Origin: Dechloromonas denitrificans | GTDB lineage: Bacteria; Pseudomonadota; Gammaproteobacteria; Burkholderiales; Rhodocyclaceae | Reading direction: 5' to 3' | NCBI RefSeq assembly: GCF_020510665.1 | Contig: NZ_CP075187.1 | Span: forward strand, 1,818,501-1,882,500 | Length of the DNA: 64,000 nucleotides | The notes under the pieces: generated by a model | What the model saw: only the letters and a program-made list of their open reading frames with translations | What the model was told of the DNA's origin: nothing | The model's database searches: none | Shown here: piece by piece, positions 26,457 to 37,034 of the stretch | How positions within the stretch are numbered: position 1 is the stretch's first letter | How the letters are laid out: every line of letters begins with the position of its first letter | Program-made: the position numbers and the translations under genes

Positions 26457-29400
26457 AAATCCTCACCCTGCGCCTGAAGAACCTCAATTCGCTCAAGGGC
26501 GAATGGCGTATCGACTTCACCCGCCCGCCCTTCACCGACAACGGTTTGTTCGCCATCACCGGCCCGACCGGCGCCGGCAAATCGACGCTGCTCGATGCCA
26601 TCTGTCTGGCGCTTTATCACCAGACGCCACGGCTCGACAAAATTTCGGCCAGCGACAACGACCTGATGACGCGGCACACCGCCGATTGTCTGGCCGAGGT
26701 TGAATTCGAGGTCAAAGGCACGGTCTACCGCGCCTTCTGGAGCCAGCGCCGCTCACGCGACAGGCTCGATGGCGCACTGCAGGCGCCCAAGGTGGAACTG
26801 GCCAGAATCGAAGCCAACGGCGAAGGTAGCATCCTCAGCACGCAGACCAACGACAAGCTGAAGCGCATCGCCGAGATCACCGGCCTCGATTTTCCGCGCT
26901 TCACCAAGTCGATGCTGCTCGCCCAGGGCGGTTTTGCCGCCTTCCTCAATGCCAGCGCCAATGATCGGGCGGAACTGCTCGAAGAGCTGACCGGCAGCGA
27001 AATCTATGGCGACATTTCGAAGCGCGTTTTCGAGCAGGCACGCAATGCGCGGGCCGAACTCGATCAACTGAAAGCACGCGCCGAGGGCATGGCCCTGCTG
27101 AGCGACGAAGAGCGCAACAGCAAGCAAACCGAAATTGTCGGTCTCGACACCCGGCAAAGCGCGCTGCTGCAACAGCATCAGCTCGTCCGCCAGCAGCACC
27201 AGTGGCGCCTTGATCTGGCCCTGAATGCACAGGAAATGCGGAGCGCCGAAGAAAAACTGCGCGCGGCCGGCAATGCGCTGGAGGCTGCCGCGCCGGAACT
27301 CCGCCGCTTGAGCGGCAGCGAGCCGGCCGAAGCAATCAAGCCGCTGCATCTGCACTGGCAACAAAGCGCCCGGCAATGCGCTGAAAGTGAATCAGCACTC
27401 AAGACGCTGGGCGAACAGCACCAGCAATTGCAGACCACGCTGTACGCCCGCCATCACAGCGCCAGCGCGGTGGCCGAACGGTTGGCTGAGCGCACCGCCA
27501 CCCAACTGAATAGGCTGCAAGCCGAAAGCCGGCAACTGGCCGAATTCAGCGCCCGCCACCCGCAACGCGCCCGACTGGGCGAACAATTGGCCGTCTGGCG
27601 CAGCCAGTTCGACCAGCGCCAGACACTGCTCAACAACGTGCTGAGCGTACAAAAAATGCAGCAGCAACTGGCCAGCGAGCAGCTTGAGCATGAGCGCCAG
27701 CTGGCCGCCCGGCTTGTCGCGGTCAACAGCGCCAATCAGGCCAAAATCACCGCCGAGACTGCGGCACAAAAAGCGCGCGACGATCAGAACAAGCTGCTCG
27801 CCGGGCGTCATTTCGGCGAACTGCGCCAACAATGGCAGATCGCGCAGAACCATCTCGGCAGTTGGCGGCAGCTCGAACAACTCGCCGGCCAGCGCCGCGA
27901 CCTGGCAAGCCAGCACACCCGCCATAAAACCAAATCGGCTCAGCTGGCCCTGAAAATCGAGGTGCAGGACAAAGCCTTGCTGGCGCTGCGCGAACAACAC
28001 AAGTCACTCAAGTCTCAGCTCGATGACAAGCAGAAACTACTGGAGCAGGAACGTCGCATCCGCGATCTGGAAGCCCATCGCCAGCATCTGCAGCCCGGCC
28101 AGCCCTGCCCGCTGTGCGGTTCGGCCGAGCATCCGGCCATTGCGGCGTATCAATCGCTCGATATTTCGGCCACCGAACGCGCCGTGAAGGAGATTGAAGC
28201 GGCGCTTGAAGCCAACACGCAAACCGGCCAAAAAGCGCGCGATGCGCTGATCGCCAGCCAGACCGAGCAGAAGGAAGGCGAAGCGCAGCGTCTCAAGCTC
28301 GAACAGCAACTGGCCGGGCAACTCAGCGACTGGGCCAGACTCTGCGCCGCACTAGCCGACACAGCGCCAGGCATCGACGATTGGCAGGAGGCCGGCTTGC
28401 TGGCCGCACGCCTGCTCGCCGCCGAGCAACTGGTCGCAACCCTGAGCCAGTCACTGCAAGCTGCCGAGCAATGCGAACAAGCCGTCAAACTGACCGAAAA
28501 ACAACTGACCGAGTGCGCCCAGGCCACGCAAATGGCGCTCAACCAGCACGCCTTGCAACAGCAAGCGCTCAACAATGGTCTGGCAAGGCAGGCTGAAAAC
28601 CAAAAGACGCTGGCCAGCCAGCAGCAGGAACTCGATGAACTCGACCAAGGCTTGAACAGCGCCTTCACGCTCGCCGGCTACGACCGCCCGGATCAGCCCG
28701 CCATCTGGCTGCAAACGCGCGAAACCGAGTGGCAGGAGTGGCAGAAGAACGAACGCCGCCGCCAGGAACTGGCCGAAACCATCAGCCGCCAGCAAAGCCG
28801 CAGCGAAGCGGCACAGGCTCAGGCTGAACAGTGGCTCAACCGACGCAATGCGCTCTCCGTTGTCGATGGCCAGGCACCGATGGTCGTGGAAATCCCCGAC
28901 ACCGTCGGCAACGATGAACTGATCCGCCGACTTGACCAAGACAGCCAGTCCATCGAACAACTCAGCCAGCAACTGGCCGCACTGGCCGGACGCCAGACGC
29001 AGTTGGGCAGCGACCTGAGCCGCCAGCAGGCCACCCTGCGCGAAGCTACGCAAAACTGGCAGAACGCGCTGACAGCCAGCCCCTTTGCCGATCTTGCGGC
29101 CTTCTCCGCCGCCTTGCTGGCTGTGGATGAAAAACAAAGACTGACGCAACTCAAGGAAACCTGCCAGCAGGCCAAACAAAAGGCCGAAGCCTTGCGCGAT
29201 GCAGCTCGTGACAAGCAGGTTCGCTTGCAGGCGGCAGCACCGCCGAGTGCCACGGTCGACGGTCAGAATCAGCCGATTTCCGAATTACCGGAGCTTGAAC
29301 AGCAACTGGCGGCCGGCGAAGCCGATTTACGCACGCTGAGCGAACAGCTAGGTGCCGTGCGCGCCCTGCTCGCCCGTGACGCACAGGCCCGCCAGAGCCA

Positions 29401-29944
29401 GCAGGCGCTCTTCGCCGAGATTGCAGCGCAAACGACCGAAAGCGATATCTGGCAACGGCTCGACAGCCTGATCGGCTCGGCCAGCGGCAGCAAATTCCGT
29501 AAATTCGCCCAAGGCCTGACGCTCGACCATCTGCTGCACCTTGCCAACCACCACCTTGCCCGACTGCACGGCCGCTACCTGCTGCGCCGAAAATCGACCG
29601 GCGAACTGGAACTGGACATCGTCGACAGCTGGCAAGGCGAGGTTGCCCGCGATACGCGCACGCTGTCCGGCGGCGAAAGCTTCCTGGTCAGCCTGGCGCT
29701 GGCTTTGGCGCTCTCCGACCTGGTCAGTCACAAAACCTCGATCGACTCGCTATTCCTCGACGAAGGCTTCGGCACGCTCGATGCCGACACGCTGGAAGTG
29801 GCGCTCAACGCACTCGACACCCTGAACGCCAGCGGCAAGATGATCGGCGTGATCAGTCACGTCGAGGGGCTTAAAGAGCGCATTCCAGCCCAGATCAAGG
29901 TAGACAAGGGCGGCGGCATCGGCCATTCGCGAATCAGTCTCTAA
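26453..29944 (+). CDS. sbcC: Exonuclease subunit SbcC (Rad50-type ATPase)
   Basis: 1,163 aa. Walker A is GPTGAGKS at 37-44. Two very long Gln/Ala/Leu-rich coiled coils flank a zinc hook [10 protein letters not shown] near residue 552. The C-terminal lobe has the ABC signature [17 protein letters not shown] and Walker [13 protein letters not shown]. It is an SMC-like ATPase that opens and closes around DNA and directs SbcD. The start overlaps sbcD by ATGA. It ends 15 bp from the convergent methionine sulfoxide reductase gene. Confidence 0.96.
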   Translation: MKILTLRLKNLNSLKGEWRIDFTRPPFTDNGLFAITGPTGAGKSTLLDAICLALYHQTPRLDKISASDNDLMTRHTADCLAEVEFEVKGTVYRAFWSQRRSRDRLDGALQAPKVELARIEANGEGSILSTQTNDKLKRIAEITGLDFPRFTKSMLLAQGGFAAFLNASANDRAELLEELTGSEIYGDISKRVFEQARNARAELDQLKARAEGMALLSDEERNSKQTEIVGLDTRQSALLQQHQLVRQQHQWRLDLALNAQEMRSAEEKLRAAGNALEAAAPELRRLSGSEPAEAIKPLHLHWQQSARQCAESESALKTLGEQHQQLQTTLYARHHSASAVAERLAERTATQLNRLQAESRQLAEFSARHPQRARLGEQLAVWRSQFDQRQTLLNNVLSVQKMQQQLASEQLEHERQLAARLVAVNSANQAKITAETAAQKARDDQNKLLAGRHFGELRQQWQIAQNHLGSWRQLEQLAGQRRDLASQHTRHKTKSAQLALKIEVQDKALLALREQHKSLKSQLDDKQKLLEQERRIRDLEAHRQHLQPGQPCPLCGSAEHPAIAAYQSLDISATERAVKEIEAALEANTQTGQKARDALIASQTEQKEGEAQRLKLEQQLAGQLSDWARLCAALADTAPGIDDWQEAGLLAARLLAAEQLVATLSQSLQAAEQCEQAVKLTEKQLTECAQATQMALNQHALQQQALNNGLARQAENQKTLASQQQELDELDQGLNSAFTLAGYDRPDQPAIWLQTRETEWQEWQKNERRRQELAETISRQQSRSEAAQAQAEQWLNRRNALSVVDGQAPMVVEIPDTVGNDELIRRLDQDSQSIEQLSQQLAALAGRQTQLGSDLSRQQATLREATQNWQNALTASPFADLAAFSAALLAVDEKQRLTQLKETCQQAKQKAEALRDAARDKQVRLQAAAPPSATVDGQNQPISELPELEQQLAAGEADLRTLSEQLGAVRALLARDAQARQSQQALFAEIAAQTTESDIWQRLDSLIGSASGSKFRKFAQGLTLDHLLHLANHHLARLHGRYLLRRKSTGELELDIVDSWQGEVARDTRTLSGGESFLVSLALALALSDLVSHKTSIDSLFLDEGFGTLDADTLEVALNALDTLNASGKMIGVISHVEGLKERIPAQIKVDKGGGIGHSRISL

Positions 29945-29946
29945 GG

Positions 29947-29978
29947 GCCGGATAACGCTTTATTTTTCGTTGTCCGGC
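29947..29978. terminator. Convergent hairpin overlapping the msr stop codon
   Basis: GCCGGATAACG (29947-29957) pairs with CGTTGTCCGGC (29968-29978), a G-U pair being the only imperfection, with a T-rich ten-base loop. It lies between the convergent sbcC and msr ends and includes the msr stop. No T-run follows on either strand, so it may be a transcript-end stabiliser rather than a classical terminator. Confidence 0.35.
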
Positions 29979-31300
29979 ACAAATTTCAGCACATTGCCAT
30001 TGATGCAGTAACGCTTGTAGGTCGGTGCCGGGCCGTCATCGAACACGTGGCCGAGGTGAATGCCTGAACTGGCGCTGCGCACTTCGACCCGGCGCATGCC
30101 GTGGCTGGCATCGACATGTTCGGAGATGGCGCCGGGCAGCGGGTTGAAGAAGCTCGGCCAGCCGGTGCCGCTTTCAAATTTGGTATCGCTGCGGAACAAG
30201 GCGACGCCGCTGACCGGATCGACAAAGGTACCGGGTCGCTTTTCATCGAGGTTGGAACCGGTAAATGGGCGTTCCGTCCCCTGTTCGAAAGCGATGCGAC
30301 GCTGCTCCGGCGTCAGCAGGCGCTGCCCCAGCCATTGCCAGAAGCGCGCGGTTTCCCCATTGAAGCCGGTATAGCGCGACACTTCCTTGCCGTTTTCGAA
30401 CAGCACCATGGTCGGCGTGGCAAACAAGGCTTTCTCCAGCGACCAGCCGCTCGGCGCTTCGGGGCTGAGCGTGCGCACAACGGCCACCGGCGACTTCCAG
30501 TGATCCAGCACATCGGCCTTGAACTGGCGGCAGAAGGCACAATCCTCGGCTTCGAAAACGACCAGCTGGCGCTCGAAATTGAGTTTTTTGCCATCCAGCG
30601 GCGGGGTCTTGGCAGCGACCGACTGGATTTTCGAGCCGTCGACCGCGGCAACCGGATACTTGACGCCGGTCCCACCCAGTCCGCAATAGCCGTTCGGATT
30701 TTTTTGCAGGTAATCCTGGTGATATTCCTCGGCGGTGAAATAAGTTTTCAACGGCGCAATTTCGGTCGTGATGGCGCCCAGCTTGGTGGCACTGAGGGCC
30801 GATTGGTAGGCGTCGCGCGTCTTCTGCGCAACAACGCGTTGATTCTCGTCGTGGGTATAAATGGCACTGCGGTAATTGGTCCCGACATCATTGCCCTGGC
30901 GGTCGCCCTGTGTCGGATTATGACTTTCCCAGAACTGGATCAACACCCGTTCGAGATCGACCCTGGCCGGATCGAACGTCACCTTGACCACTTCGGCATG
31001 ATTGCGCTGCGTACTTTTGCCCCACTGCAGCAGTCGCTCGTGGGCCAGCACAGCATCGTAGGTGCCTGCCACGTCGCCATTGGCATAGCCGCTTTCAACA
31101 TCGAGCACACCGGGGATGGCCGCCATGCGCTTTTCAGCGCCCCAGAAACAGCCCATGCCGAGGACAATCGAATCAACCTGACCGCTGGCCGGCTGAACCT
31201 TGGCGGTCGTCGCCTGGACTTTGTCATCGGCACAGCCGCCGATCAGAAAACTGGTAGAGAGAGCCAAGATCATTCCTTGAAAAAAACGACGCGAAAACAT
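29960..31300 (-). CDS. MsrA-thioredoxin-MsrB methionine sulfoxide reductase lipoprotein
   Basis: 446 aa from ATG 31300. The leader MFSRRFFQG plus a hydrophobic stretch ends at Leu-Ile-Gly-Gly-Cys (Cys23), a probable lipobox, so the enzyme is likely membrane-anchored and faces the periplasm. Residues 44-215 are MsrA with GCFWG (Cys51), NHAEVV and GYCGLGG. Residues 240-330 are a thioredoxin-like domain with CAFC at 254-257. Residues 335-440 are MsrB with SGTGWPSF and the catalytic RYCINGN (Cys432); the zinc CxxC pairs are absent, as in PilB-type MsrB. It repairs both Met-sulfoxide epimers. The domain order differs from Neisseria PilB, where thioredoxin comes first. Confidence 0.92.
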   Translation of the reverse strand: MFSRRFFQGMILALSTSFLIGGCADDKVQATTAKVQPASGQVDSIVLGMGCFWGAEKRMAAIPGVLDVESGYANGDVAGTYDAVLAHERLLQWGKSTQRNHAEVVKVTFDPARVDLERVLIQFWESHNPTQGDRQGNDVGTNYRSAIYTHDENQRVVAQKTRDAYQSALSATKLGAITTEIAPLKTYFTAEEYHQDYLQKNPNGYCGLGGTGVKYPVAAVDGSKIQSVAAKTPPLDGKKLNFERQLVVFEAEDCAFCRQFKADVLDHWKSPVAVVRTLSPEAPSGWSLEKALFATPTMVLFENGKEVSRYTGFNGETARFWQWLGQRLLTPEQRRIAFEQGTERPFTGSNLDEKRPGTFVDPVSGVALFRSDTKFESGTGWPSFFNPLPGAISEHVDASHGMRRVEVRSASSGIHLGHVFDDGPAPTYKRYCINGNVLKFVPDNEK

Positions 31301-31455
31301 GATTTGCCTTTCGATGGCTTCGGACACGAGAAGAGTGCCTTGCCTGCTGCGGGTGGACGGTGCAAAAAGCGGGAGGTTCAATCGATTAGTCGTTATCCGC
31401 GGCGAATCCTTACACGTGTGCAAAAAACAGGCCGGCTCGTGAGAAAATCCGGGAC

Positions 31456-32313
31456 ATGCGCCCCTTAGCCTTTGTCGACCTGGAAACCACCGGCGCCACC
31501 GCCGCCACTGACCGTATCACCGAAATCGGCATCGTTGAAGTCGATCCCGACGGTACCGTGCGCGAATGGCAGCAACTGGTCAATCCGGGCATCTCCATTT
31601 CTCCCTTCATCGAGCAGTTGACCGGGATCAGCAACGCCATGGTGGCCGATGCCCCGGCCTTTGCCGATGTCGCTTGCGAAACCCTGCGCCGCCTTGAAGG
31701 CCGCCTGTTCATCGCACACAACGCCCGCTTCGACTACGGTTTCCTGAAAAGTGAATTCAAGCGCCTCGACGTCATTTTTCGCGCCAGTTCGGTATGCACC
31801 GTCAAGCTGTCGCGCGACCTTTATCCAGAACACAAGCGCCACAACCTGGACAGTCTGATCGAACGCCACAACCTGGTGGCGGCCGCCCGTCACCGGGCGC
31901 TGGCCGATGCCCAGCTGATTCACCAGTTCTGGCACAAAATCCATGTCGACCGCGACACGGCTGCCATCGCCGCGGCGCTCGACCTACAACACGCCACACC
32001 GGCACTACCGGCCGAAATCGATCCGGGCATTCTCGACGAACTGCCGGAATCACCCGGCATCTACCTGTTTTATGGCGAACATCTCGGCCAAGCGGAAACG
32101 CCGCTCTACGTCGGTCGCTGCCGCGACATTCGCCAGCATATCCTCGGCCATTTCGTCGCCAATCCGTCGAGCGAGCGCAAGGCGCGTCTGGCGCGCTCGG
32201 TGCGGCGCATCGAGTGGCACGAAATCGCCGACAATACCCAGGCGCAACTGCGCGAAAACAGCCTGATCCGCCAATTGCTCCCAGCCTACAACCGCAAGCC
32301 CAGCCGTTCCTGA
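31456..32313 (+). CDS. DEDDh 3'-5' exonuclease fused to a GIY-YIG nuclease-like domain
   Basis: 285 aa. Residues 1-165 are a DnaQ-type exonuclease: FVDLETTGA (DxE), [13 protein letters not shown] (the second Asp) and ARHRALADA (His and last Asp). Residues 190-280 are a GIY-YIG domain: [11 protein letters not shown], then [18 protein letters not shown], and a late [13 protein letters not shown] with the conserved Glu just before (RENS). This pairing resembles the Cho/UvrC-related exonuclease-domain proteins of proteobacteria and suggests DNA repair. It is followed 8 bp later by the CreA-like gene. Confidence 0.88.
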   Translation: MRPLAFVDLETTGATAATDRITEIGIVEVDPDGTVREWQQLVNPGISISPFIEQLTGISNAMVADAPAFADVACETLRRLEGRLFIAHNARFDYGFLKSEFKRLDVIFRASSVCTVKLSRDLYPEHKRHNLDSLIERHNLVAAARHRALADAQLIHQFWHKIHVDRDTAAIAAALDLQHATPALPAEIDPGILDELPESPGIYLFYGEHLGQAETPLYVGRCRDIRQHILGHFVANPSSERKARLARSVRRIEWHEIADNTQAQLRENSLIRQLLPAYNRKPSRS

Positions 32314-32321
32314 GGAATGCC

Positions 32322-32780
32322 ATGAAATCACGCATCGCCCTGCTCGCCGCACTCTTTGCCGCCCTGCCCGTGGTGGCTGAAGAAGTCGGCTGCGTCACCA
32401 CCGCCTGGAAACTGATCGGGGCCAACCATCGTGTTTGCGTCTATGCCTTCGACGATCCGAAAATTCCGGGTGTCACCTGTCACTTCAGCCAGGCCAAGAC
32501 CGGCGGCGTCAAAGGCACTTTCGGGCTGGCCGAAGACCCGTCGCAGTTCTCGCTGGCCTGCCGCCAGATCGGCCCGATCAGCTTGCCGGCCAAACTGAGC
32601 AAGGACGAAATTGTGTTCAGCGAAGACACTTCGCTGATGTTCAAGGAAACGTCGATTCACCGTTCCTTCGATGAAAAACGCAACGTGCTGATCTATCTGG
32701 CGATCAGCCGGAAGATCATCGAAGGGGCCCCGGCCAATGCGATATCAACCGTCCCGTTACAACCTTGGGGGGCGCGCTGA
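32322..32780 (+). CDS. CreA family periplasmic protein
   Basis: 152 aa. A signal peptide (LLAALFAALPVVAEE) precedes the CreA pattern: RVCVYAFDDPKIPGVTCHFSQAKTGG, GTFGLAEDPSQFSLACRQIG, VFSEDTSLMFKET and RNVLIYLAIS. CreA sits beside the CreBCD two-component genes in E. coli but its function is unknown; no creBCD is present here. The ATG at 32322 has GAGGAA immediately upstream. It ends in front of a strong bidirectional terminator. Confidence 0.88.
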   Translation: MKSRIALLAALFAALPVVAEEVGCVTTAWKLIGANHRVCVYAFDDPKIPGVTCHFSQAKTGGVKGTFGLAEDPSQFSLACRQIGPISLPAKLSKDEIVFSEDTSLMFKETSIHRSFDEKRNVLIYLAISRKIIEGAPANAISTVPLQPWGAR

Positions 32781-32802
32781 ATTAGTTTAATTACCGGTCA
32801 AC

Positions 32803-32836
32803 AAAAAACGGCACCCGCATTCAGGGTGCCGTTTTT
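32803..32836. terminator. Bidirectional rho-independent terminator
   Basis: Stem CGGCACCC (32809-32816) and GGGTGCCG (32824-32831) with a seven-base loop, flanked by A6 on the left and T5 on the right. It serves the convergent CreA-like and SEC-C genes. Confidence 0.85.
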
Positions 32837-32856
32837 ACGATGGCGATGGATCGAAA

Positions 32857-33552
32857 TCAGTTCAATTTATCTGGTCGACCGCAGCATTGCTTGAATTTCC
32901 GGCCACTGCCGCAGGGGCAAGGATCGTTCCGGCCGGACTTCGGCTCTTCGTTTCGGACCGTGCCACCCGAACGTTTATTGCGCCAGAAGTTGTAAAGCGC
33001 CTGGACGATGACCGGCAGATTTTCCTGGATATCATCGATCAGGCGAGCCTCTTCAGCCGGCGAGAACCAGCGATCGCCACTTTTCTCGACGTCTTCCTTG
33101 AGCATGCCATTGAGCAGGAACATCGGCTCCAGCAATTCCGAAAGATCTTCGGCATGCTTGCCGGCCAGTTCGTACCAATCACCGGCCAGGCCCGCACCGT
33201 AGACGTAGGAATCGGCCCAGGCAGCATAATCGTAGTTTTCGCAGCTTTCATCAATCGGATAAAGAACCGGTGAAACGGTCTCGTCAGCCAGCAGGGCTGC
33301 GGCGATATCGTTGTTCAGGCGCATCAGCAATTCGAGGGCCTCGGCGACTTGCGGGTCGTCTGTCTTTTCGGCCCCCTTGCCGAGCACATCCGGCAACCAG
33401 ACCGCAGGAGCAACCGGAATCGGGCCGCTGACAATGGCGCAAAGAATCGCCTGGATTTCGTCCAGGCGCATCGCATCGCCCTGAAATACGTCGGCTTCAA
33501 GTACCTGTTCGAGCCGGTCGAGATCGCTGTCGTTGAGTGGAGCTAGGGTCAT
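32857..33552 (-). CDS. YecA/UPF0149 family protein with C-terminal SEC-C zinc motif
   Basis: 231 aa. The helical UPF0149 part (residues 10-190) includes [15 protein letters not shown] and [14 protein letters not shown]. The last 25 residues form a SEC-C module, [19 protein letters not shown], a zinc-binding tail shared with SecA that often contacts ribosomes. ATG 33552 is favoured over 33573 because AGGA precedes it at good spacing. Its cellular role is not established, although YecA-type proteins have been tied to SecA-like functions. It is monocistronic. Confidence 0.85.
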   Translation of the reverse strand: MTLAPLNDSDLDRLEQVLEADVFQGDAMRLDEIQAILCAIVSGPIPVAPAVWLPDVLGKGAEKTDDPQVAEALELLMRLNNDIAAALLADETVSPVLYPIDESCENYDYAAWADSYVYGAGLAGDWYELAGKHAEDLSELLEPMFLLNGMLKEDVEKSGDRWFSPAEEARLIDDIQENLPVIVQALYNFWRNKRSGGTVRNEEPKSGRNDPCPCGSGRKFKQCCGRPDKLN

Positions 33553-33620
33553 GTTGTTTTTCCTGTCGGACATTTTGGTTCAAAGCCAAGTATAGGTGGC
33601 CGGGACGAGTGCGCCAACCG

Positions 33621-34412
33621 TCAGATAGCACTTTGCAGAAAAGAGCTGGGTGGAACACCGAAGGCCCGCTTGAACATCGCCGAAAAAGCAGCCGGACTGG
33701 CATAGCCAAGCGCATGCGCCACTTCGCCAAGCGGCCAGCCGCGACCAATCAGATCAAGCGCGCGGGCCAGCCGGACTTGCTGCCGCCAGGCAGCGAAATG
33801 AGTGCCCAGATCGCTCTTGAACAAGCGCGCCAGGGTCCGCTCGCTGGCGCCGACCCGCTCGGCCCACTGCGTCAGGCTGAGCGGCGTGCCGGGATCATCC
33901 ATCAACGCACTGCACAAGGCCTGCAAGCGACGATCTTTCGGCAGTGGAAATCCGAGTGAGAGCGGTGGCGCACGACGCATTTCTTCGAGCAACAAGGCAA
34001 TCATCAAGCGGCGTCTTTCGCGGTCGACTGCCCTATCTGGCTCAATTTCACTCAATGCCTCGATCAGGGAGCGCATCAGGTCGGAAACCTCGACAACGGC
34101 ACAGGCATCAAGCGGCAACGGAACCACTTCTGCCGCCACGTACACCGTCCGCAACTCAACTTTGCCCAGCATCACGACATCGTGTTCGATACCCGGCGGA
34201 ATCCAGACGGCACGCAAGGCCGGAACCAGCCAGGCCATGCCGGCGGCTGAAATACGGATGCTGCCGCGCAAGGGATAAGCCAGTTGCGCCCAATCGTGGC
34301 GGTGCGAAGGGACGTGCACATCGGCTGGCGGCGACCGCAAATTGACCGTTACCGGCTCATCGACTGTCGGTGCTCGACGCGGGACAGGATCAAAAGGCAG
34401 ATGTGTCAGCAT
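33621..34412 (-). CDS. AraC family transcriptional regulator
   Basis: 263 aa. An N-terminal cupin (HVPSHRHDWAQLAYPLRGSIRI, then WIPPGIEHDV) is followed by a C-terminal double helix-turn-helix: LSLTQWAERVGASERTLARLFK and PLGEVAHALGYASPAAFSAMFKRAFGVPPS. It is divergently transcribed from the MFS transporter with an 83-bp shared promoter region, so that transporter is the likely target. The inducer is unknown. Confidence 0.93.
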   Translation of the reverse strand: MLTHLPFDPVPRRAPTVDEPVTVNLRSPPADVHVPSHRHDWAQLAYPLRGSIRISAAGMAWLVPALRAVWIPPGIEHDVVMLGKVELRTVYVAAEVVPLPLDACAVVEVSDLMRSLIEALSEIEPDRAVDRERRRLMIALLLEEMRRAPPLSLGFPLPKDRRLQALCSALMDDPGTPLSLTQWAERVGASERTLARLFKSDLGTHFAAWRQQVRLARALDLIGRGWPLGEVAHALGYASPAAFSAMFKRAFGVPPSSFLQSAI

Positions 34413-34495
34413 TGCAATAGTTTTTGTCTCATTATTGAAAATACGTCAGCACGAAGCATTCTAGACTAAGACGCTCGTTTTCTGATTTTTCAGCC

Positions 34496-35704
34496 ATGCC
34501 TTCATCTCATACCTCGCCGGATGCACGCCACGATCTCGAAACCATTTCGCTGATCGGTTTTGTACATGGCGTATCGCACTTCTTTCATTTGCTGCTTCCA
34601 CCGCTCTTTCCATGGCTAATGGCTGAATTCGGTCTGAGCTTCACGGCCATCGGCGTCACGATGACCGTGTTCTTTGTCATTTCCGGAATAGGCCAGGCGG
34701 CGGCCGGCTTTCTGGTCGACCGCTTTGGTGCGGCGCGCATACTGGCAATCGGCATTTGCTGCTTCGCCTTGTCGGGCGTCGTCCTTTATTTTGCCAACGG
34801 CTACGCCATGCTGATTGCCGTCGCAGCGATTGCCGGCCTGGGCAACAGCGTTTTTCACCCGGCTGATTTCACCGTACTCAACCGCCATGTCTCGCAACCG
34901 CGGCTGGGCCATGCATTCTCGATCCACGGCTTGTCCGGCAATATCGGCTGGGGTCTGGCACCGATCTTCATGACCAGCATTGCCGCTTACGCAGGCTGGC
35001 GCTACGCCGCCCTCGGCGCCTCGCTGCTGGCTCTGAGCGCATTGGCCCTGCTGCTCTGGCGACGTTCAGCACTAGCCAGTCCGCTGATTGAGGAAGCCGA
35101 CAAAACTGTATCGAGCAACGCCTCGATTTTCGACTTCCTGACGGTCCGTGCCGTCTGGCTCTGCTTTCTGTTCTTCCTGCTGATCACTTCGGCATTCGGC
35201 GCCATTCAGAATTTTGCCAGCCCTATCCTGCAAGCGCTTTACGGACTGACCATCACCAGCGCGGCCAGCGCTTTATCGGCTTATCTTTTCGGGGGGGCTG
35301 GCGGCATTCTGCTCGGCGGCTTCCTGGCCAGGAAAGGCGAACAGGAGCGCCTGATTACCGCAGCACTGGGCGCCGCTGCTGCCCTGGCCATACTGCTCGC
35401 GATCGGCATCCTGCCTGGCTGGAGCATCCTGCCGCTGATGGCGGCAATCGGTTTCTGCACCGGCATCGCCGGCCCATCGCGCGACTTGCTGGTTCGCCGG
35501 GCAGCAACCGCTCGTTTCGGTCAGGCAGCCTTCGGCCGGATTTACGGTTTTGTCTATTCCGGACTCGATGTCGGGCTGGCGCTAGCCCCTGCCGTTTTCG
35601 GCCAGTTGATGGACGGCGGACGTTACAGCGATGTCCTGATCGGCATCGCCGTCTTGCAGACACTGGCGATCTTTACCGCTTTGCGTGTCAGCAAGACCAT
35701 CTGA
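34496..35704 (+). CDS. Major facilitator superfamily transporter
   Basis: 402 aa with about twelve hydrophobic segments. The loop after helix 2 contains GFLVDRFGAARI, a form of the MFS A-motif, and the matching loop in the second half is FLARKGEQERL. It resembles fosmidomycin-resistance/YfcJ-like exporters in its opening (FVHGVSHFFHLLLPPLFPWL) but the substrate is not certain. Control by the divergent AraC-type regulator is inferred from position. Confidence 0.88.
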   Translation: MPSSHTSPDARHDLETISLIGFVHGVSHFFHLLLPPLFPWLMAEFGLSFTAIGVTMTVFFVISGIGQAAAGFLVDRFGAARILAIGICCFALSGVVLYFANGYAMLIAVAAIAGLGNSVFHPADFTVLNRHVSQPRLGHAFSIHGLSGNIGWGLAPIFMTSIAAYAGWRYAALGASLLALSALALLLWRRSALASPLIEEADKTVSSNASIFDFLTVRAVWLCFLFFLLITSAFGAIQNFASPILQALYGLTITSAASALSAYLFGGAGGILLGGFLARKGEQERLITAALGAAAALAILLAIGILPGWSILPLMAAIGFCTGIAGPSRDLLVRRAATARFGQAAFGRIYGFVYSGLDVGLALAPAVFGQLMDGGRYSDVLIGIAVLQTLAIFTALRVSKTI

Positions 35705-35721
35705 TCTGTCGATTGCCCGGG

Positions 35722-35931
35722 TCAGAACACCGGCCCGGCAAACACTTCCTTGAAATAAGCATCGACATCGTTTTCAACCATCCGCATTCCCGGCAGGTAA
35801 GGCGTTGTTTTTCCGATCGAGACGACGGGGGCGCCCGCATCGGCTTCAAAAACATCGGCATAACTCATCACTTCGGCCTGTTTGGCCGACTTGAAACGAT
35901 TTAACTGAGCAATAATTTCGGTCAGCGACAT
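35722..35931 (-). CDS. Hypothetical 69-aa protein
   Basis: A small soluble protein from ATG 35931, which has AAGGAA eight bases upstream. It opens with SLTEIIAQLNRFKSAKQAEVM, predicted helical, and continues with a SIGKTTPYLPGMRMVENDV segment. I recognise no family. It is divergent from the LysR-type regulator across a 125-bp gap containing a perfect dyad, so it is a probable regulatory target. Confidence 0.6.
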   Translation of the reverse strand: MSLTEIIAQLNRFKSAKQAEVMSYADVFEADAGAPVVSIGKTTPYLPGMRMVENDVDAYFKEVFAGPVF

Positions 35932-35962
35932 GGTGATTTCCTTACATGAAACAAAGTTGATG

Positions 35963-35989
35963 GCTGCAATATAGGTTTTATGTTGCAGC
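35963..35989. promoter_or_regulatory. LysR-type operator dyad
   Basis: GCTGCAA (35963-35969) and TTGCAGC (35983-35989) form a perfect inverted repeat around 13 A/T-rich bases. It sits in the divergent promoter region between the 69-aa gene and the LysR gene, the usual place for autoregulatory LysR sites. Confidence 0.5.
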
Positions 35990-36056
35990 GCAGCAAACAA
36001 TGATTTATTGTGGTCAGCATTAGTTTTACTTAACCCGCTAACCCGAATCATTTCTC

Positions 36057-37001
36057 TTGCCCTACCGCCTTCCTCCCCTTTCCACCCTGCGTACTTTCGA
36101 CGCAGCTGCCCGCCACCTCAGTTTCAAGCGAGCGGCTGAAGAGTTGTGCGTTACGCCGGCCGCCGTCAGTCAGCAAGTCAAGACACTGGAAACCCATCTC
36201 GGCGTTGCCCTCTTTCTACGCCACCAGAAGGGCCTGCAGCTGACCGAAGCCGGTCTGGCCATGCACCCCAAAATACGGGAAGGCCTGGACTGCTTTTCAG
36301 CCGGTATTGAAGCGACACGGCTCGATGGTCAGCTTGCGCTGAACCTGAGCGCTCCGCCTTCATTTGCAACACGCTGGCTGGTCCCTCGCCTGCCCCGCTT
36401 TTCATCTGCTCACCCTGAAGTGGCCATCAGGATTTCAAGCTTGCGCGACAATATCGACGGCCAGCAGGGATTGACCGTGCCTGCCGGCGCGACAGCCGGC
36501 AAGCGCAGCGAAGGGATTGATGTGGCGATCCGTTTCGGCACTGGGCAGTATCCGGGCTACCAGGTCAGGAAAATCGTTGCCCCGGAATTCGTCATGGTGT
36601 GCAGCCCGCGTTTGCTTGAAGGAACGTCGCCCTTGCTGCAGCCGGAAGATTTGCGGCACCAAACCTTGATTCACGACGAATCGATTCCACTCGTTGATAT
36701 GCGTCCGAGTTGGGATGAATGGCTGAAACTGGCCAATGTCAGCGGTGTTGATAGCGAACGCGGCCCACGTTTCTCGAATTCACTGATGGCACTTGAGGCT
36801 GCGCTGGAAGGTCAAGGCGTTGCGCTGGCCCTCAAACCGTTGATCGAAGCCGATCTGGCCGCCGGTCGCCTGGTTATTCCCTTTGCCATCAGCATGCCTT
36901 CGGCCTACGTTTATTTCCTGGTCACCGCCAAAAGCGTGGCAGAAAAAAGCATTGTTCTCGCCTTTGAACAATGGTTGCAGGCTGAAATCAACGCTCGTTA
37001 A
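36057..37001 (+). CDS. LysR family transcriptional regulator, GcvA-like
   Basis: 314 aa. A winged helix-turn-helix at the N-terminus (LPPLSTLRTFDAAARHLSF, then AEELCVTPAAVSQQVKTLE) is followed by a periplasmic-binding-like effector domain with LSAPPSFATRWLVPRLPRF. The start is a TTG at 36057; no in-frame ATG lies near and the family normally begins exactly here. GcvA controls glycine cleavage in E. coli, but no gcv genes lie nearby, so the target is probably the divergent 69-aa gene. Confidence 0.88.
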   Translation: MPYRLPPLSTLRTFDAAARHLSFKRAAEELCVTPAAVSQQVKTLETHLGVALFLRHQKGLQLTEAGLAMHPKIREGLDCFSAGIEATRLDGQLALNLSAPPSFATRWLVPRLPRFSSAHPEVAIRISSLRDNIDGQQGLTVPAGATAGKRSEGIDVAIRFGTGQYPGYQVRKIVAPEFVMVCSPRLLEGTSPLLQPEDLRHQTLIHDESIPLVDMRPSWDEWLKLANVSGVDSERGPRFSNSLMALEAALEGQGVALALKPLIEADLAAGRLVIPFAISMPSAYVYFLVTAKSVAEKSIVLAFEQWLQAEINAR

Positions 37002-37034
37002 AGCGTTGACCGCGACATTCGCCAGGCGGCGCTG

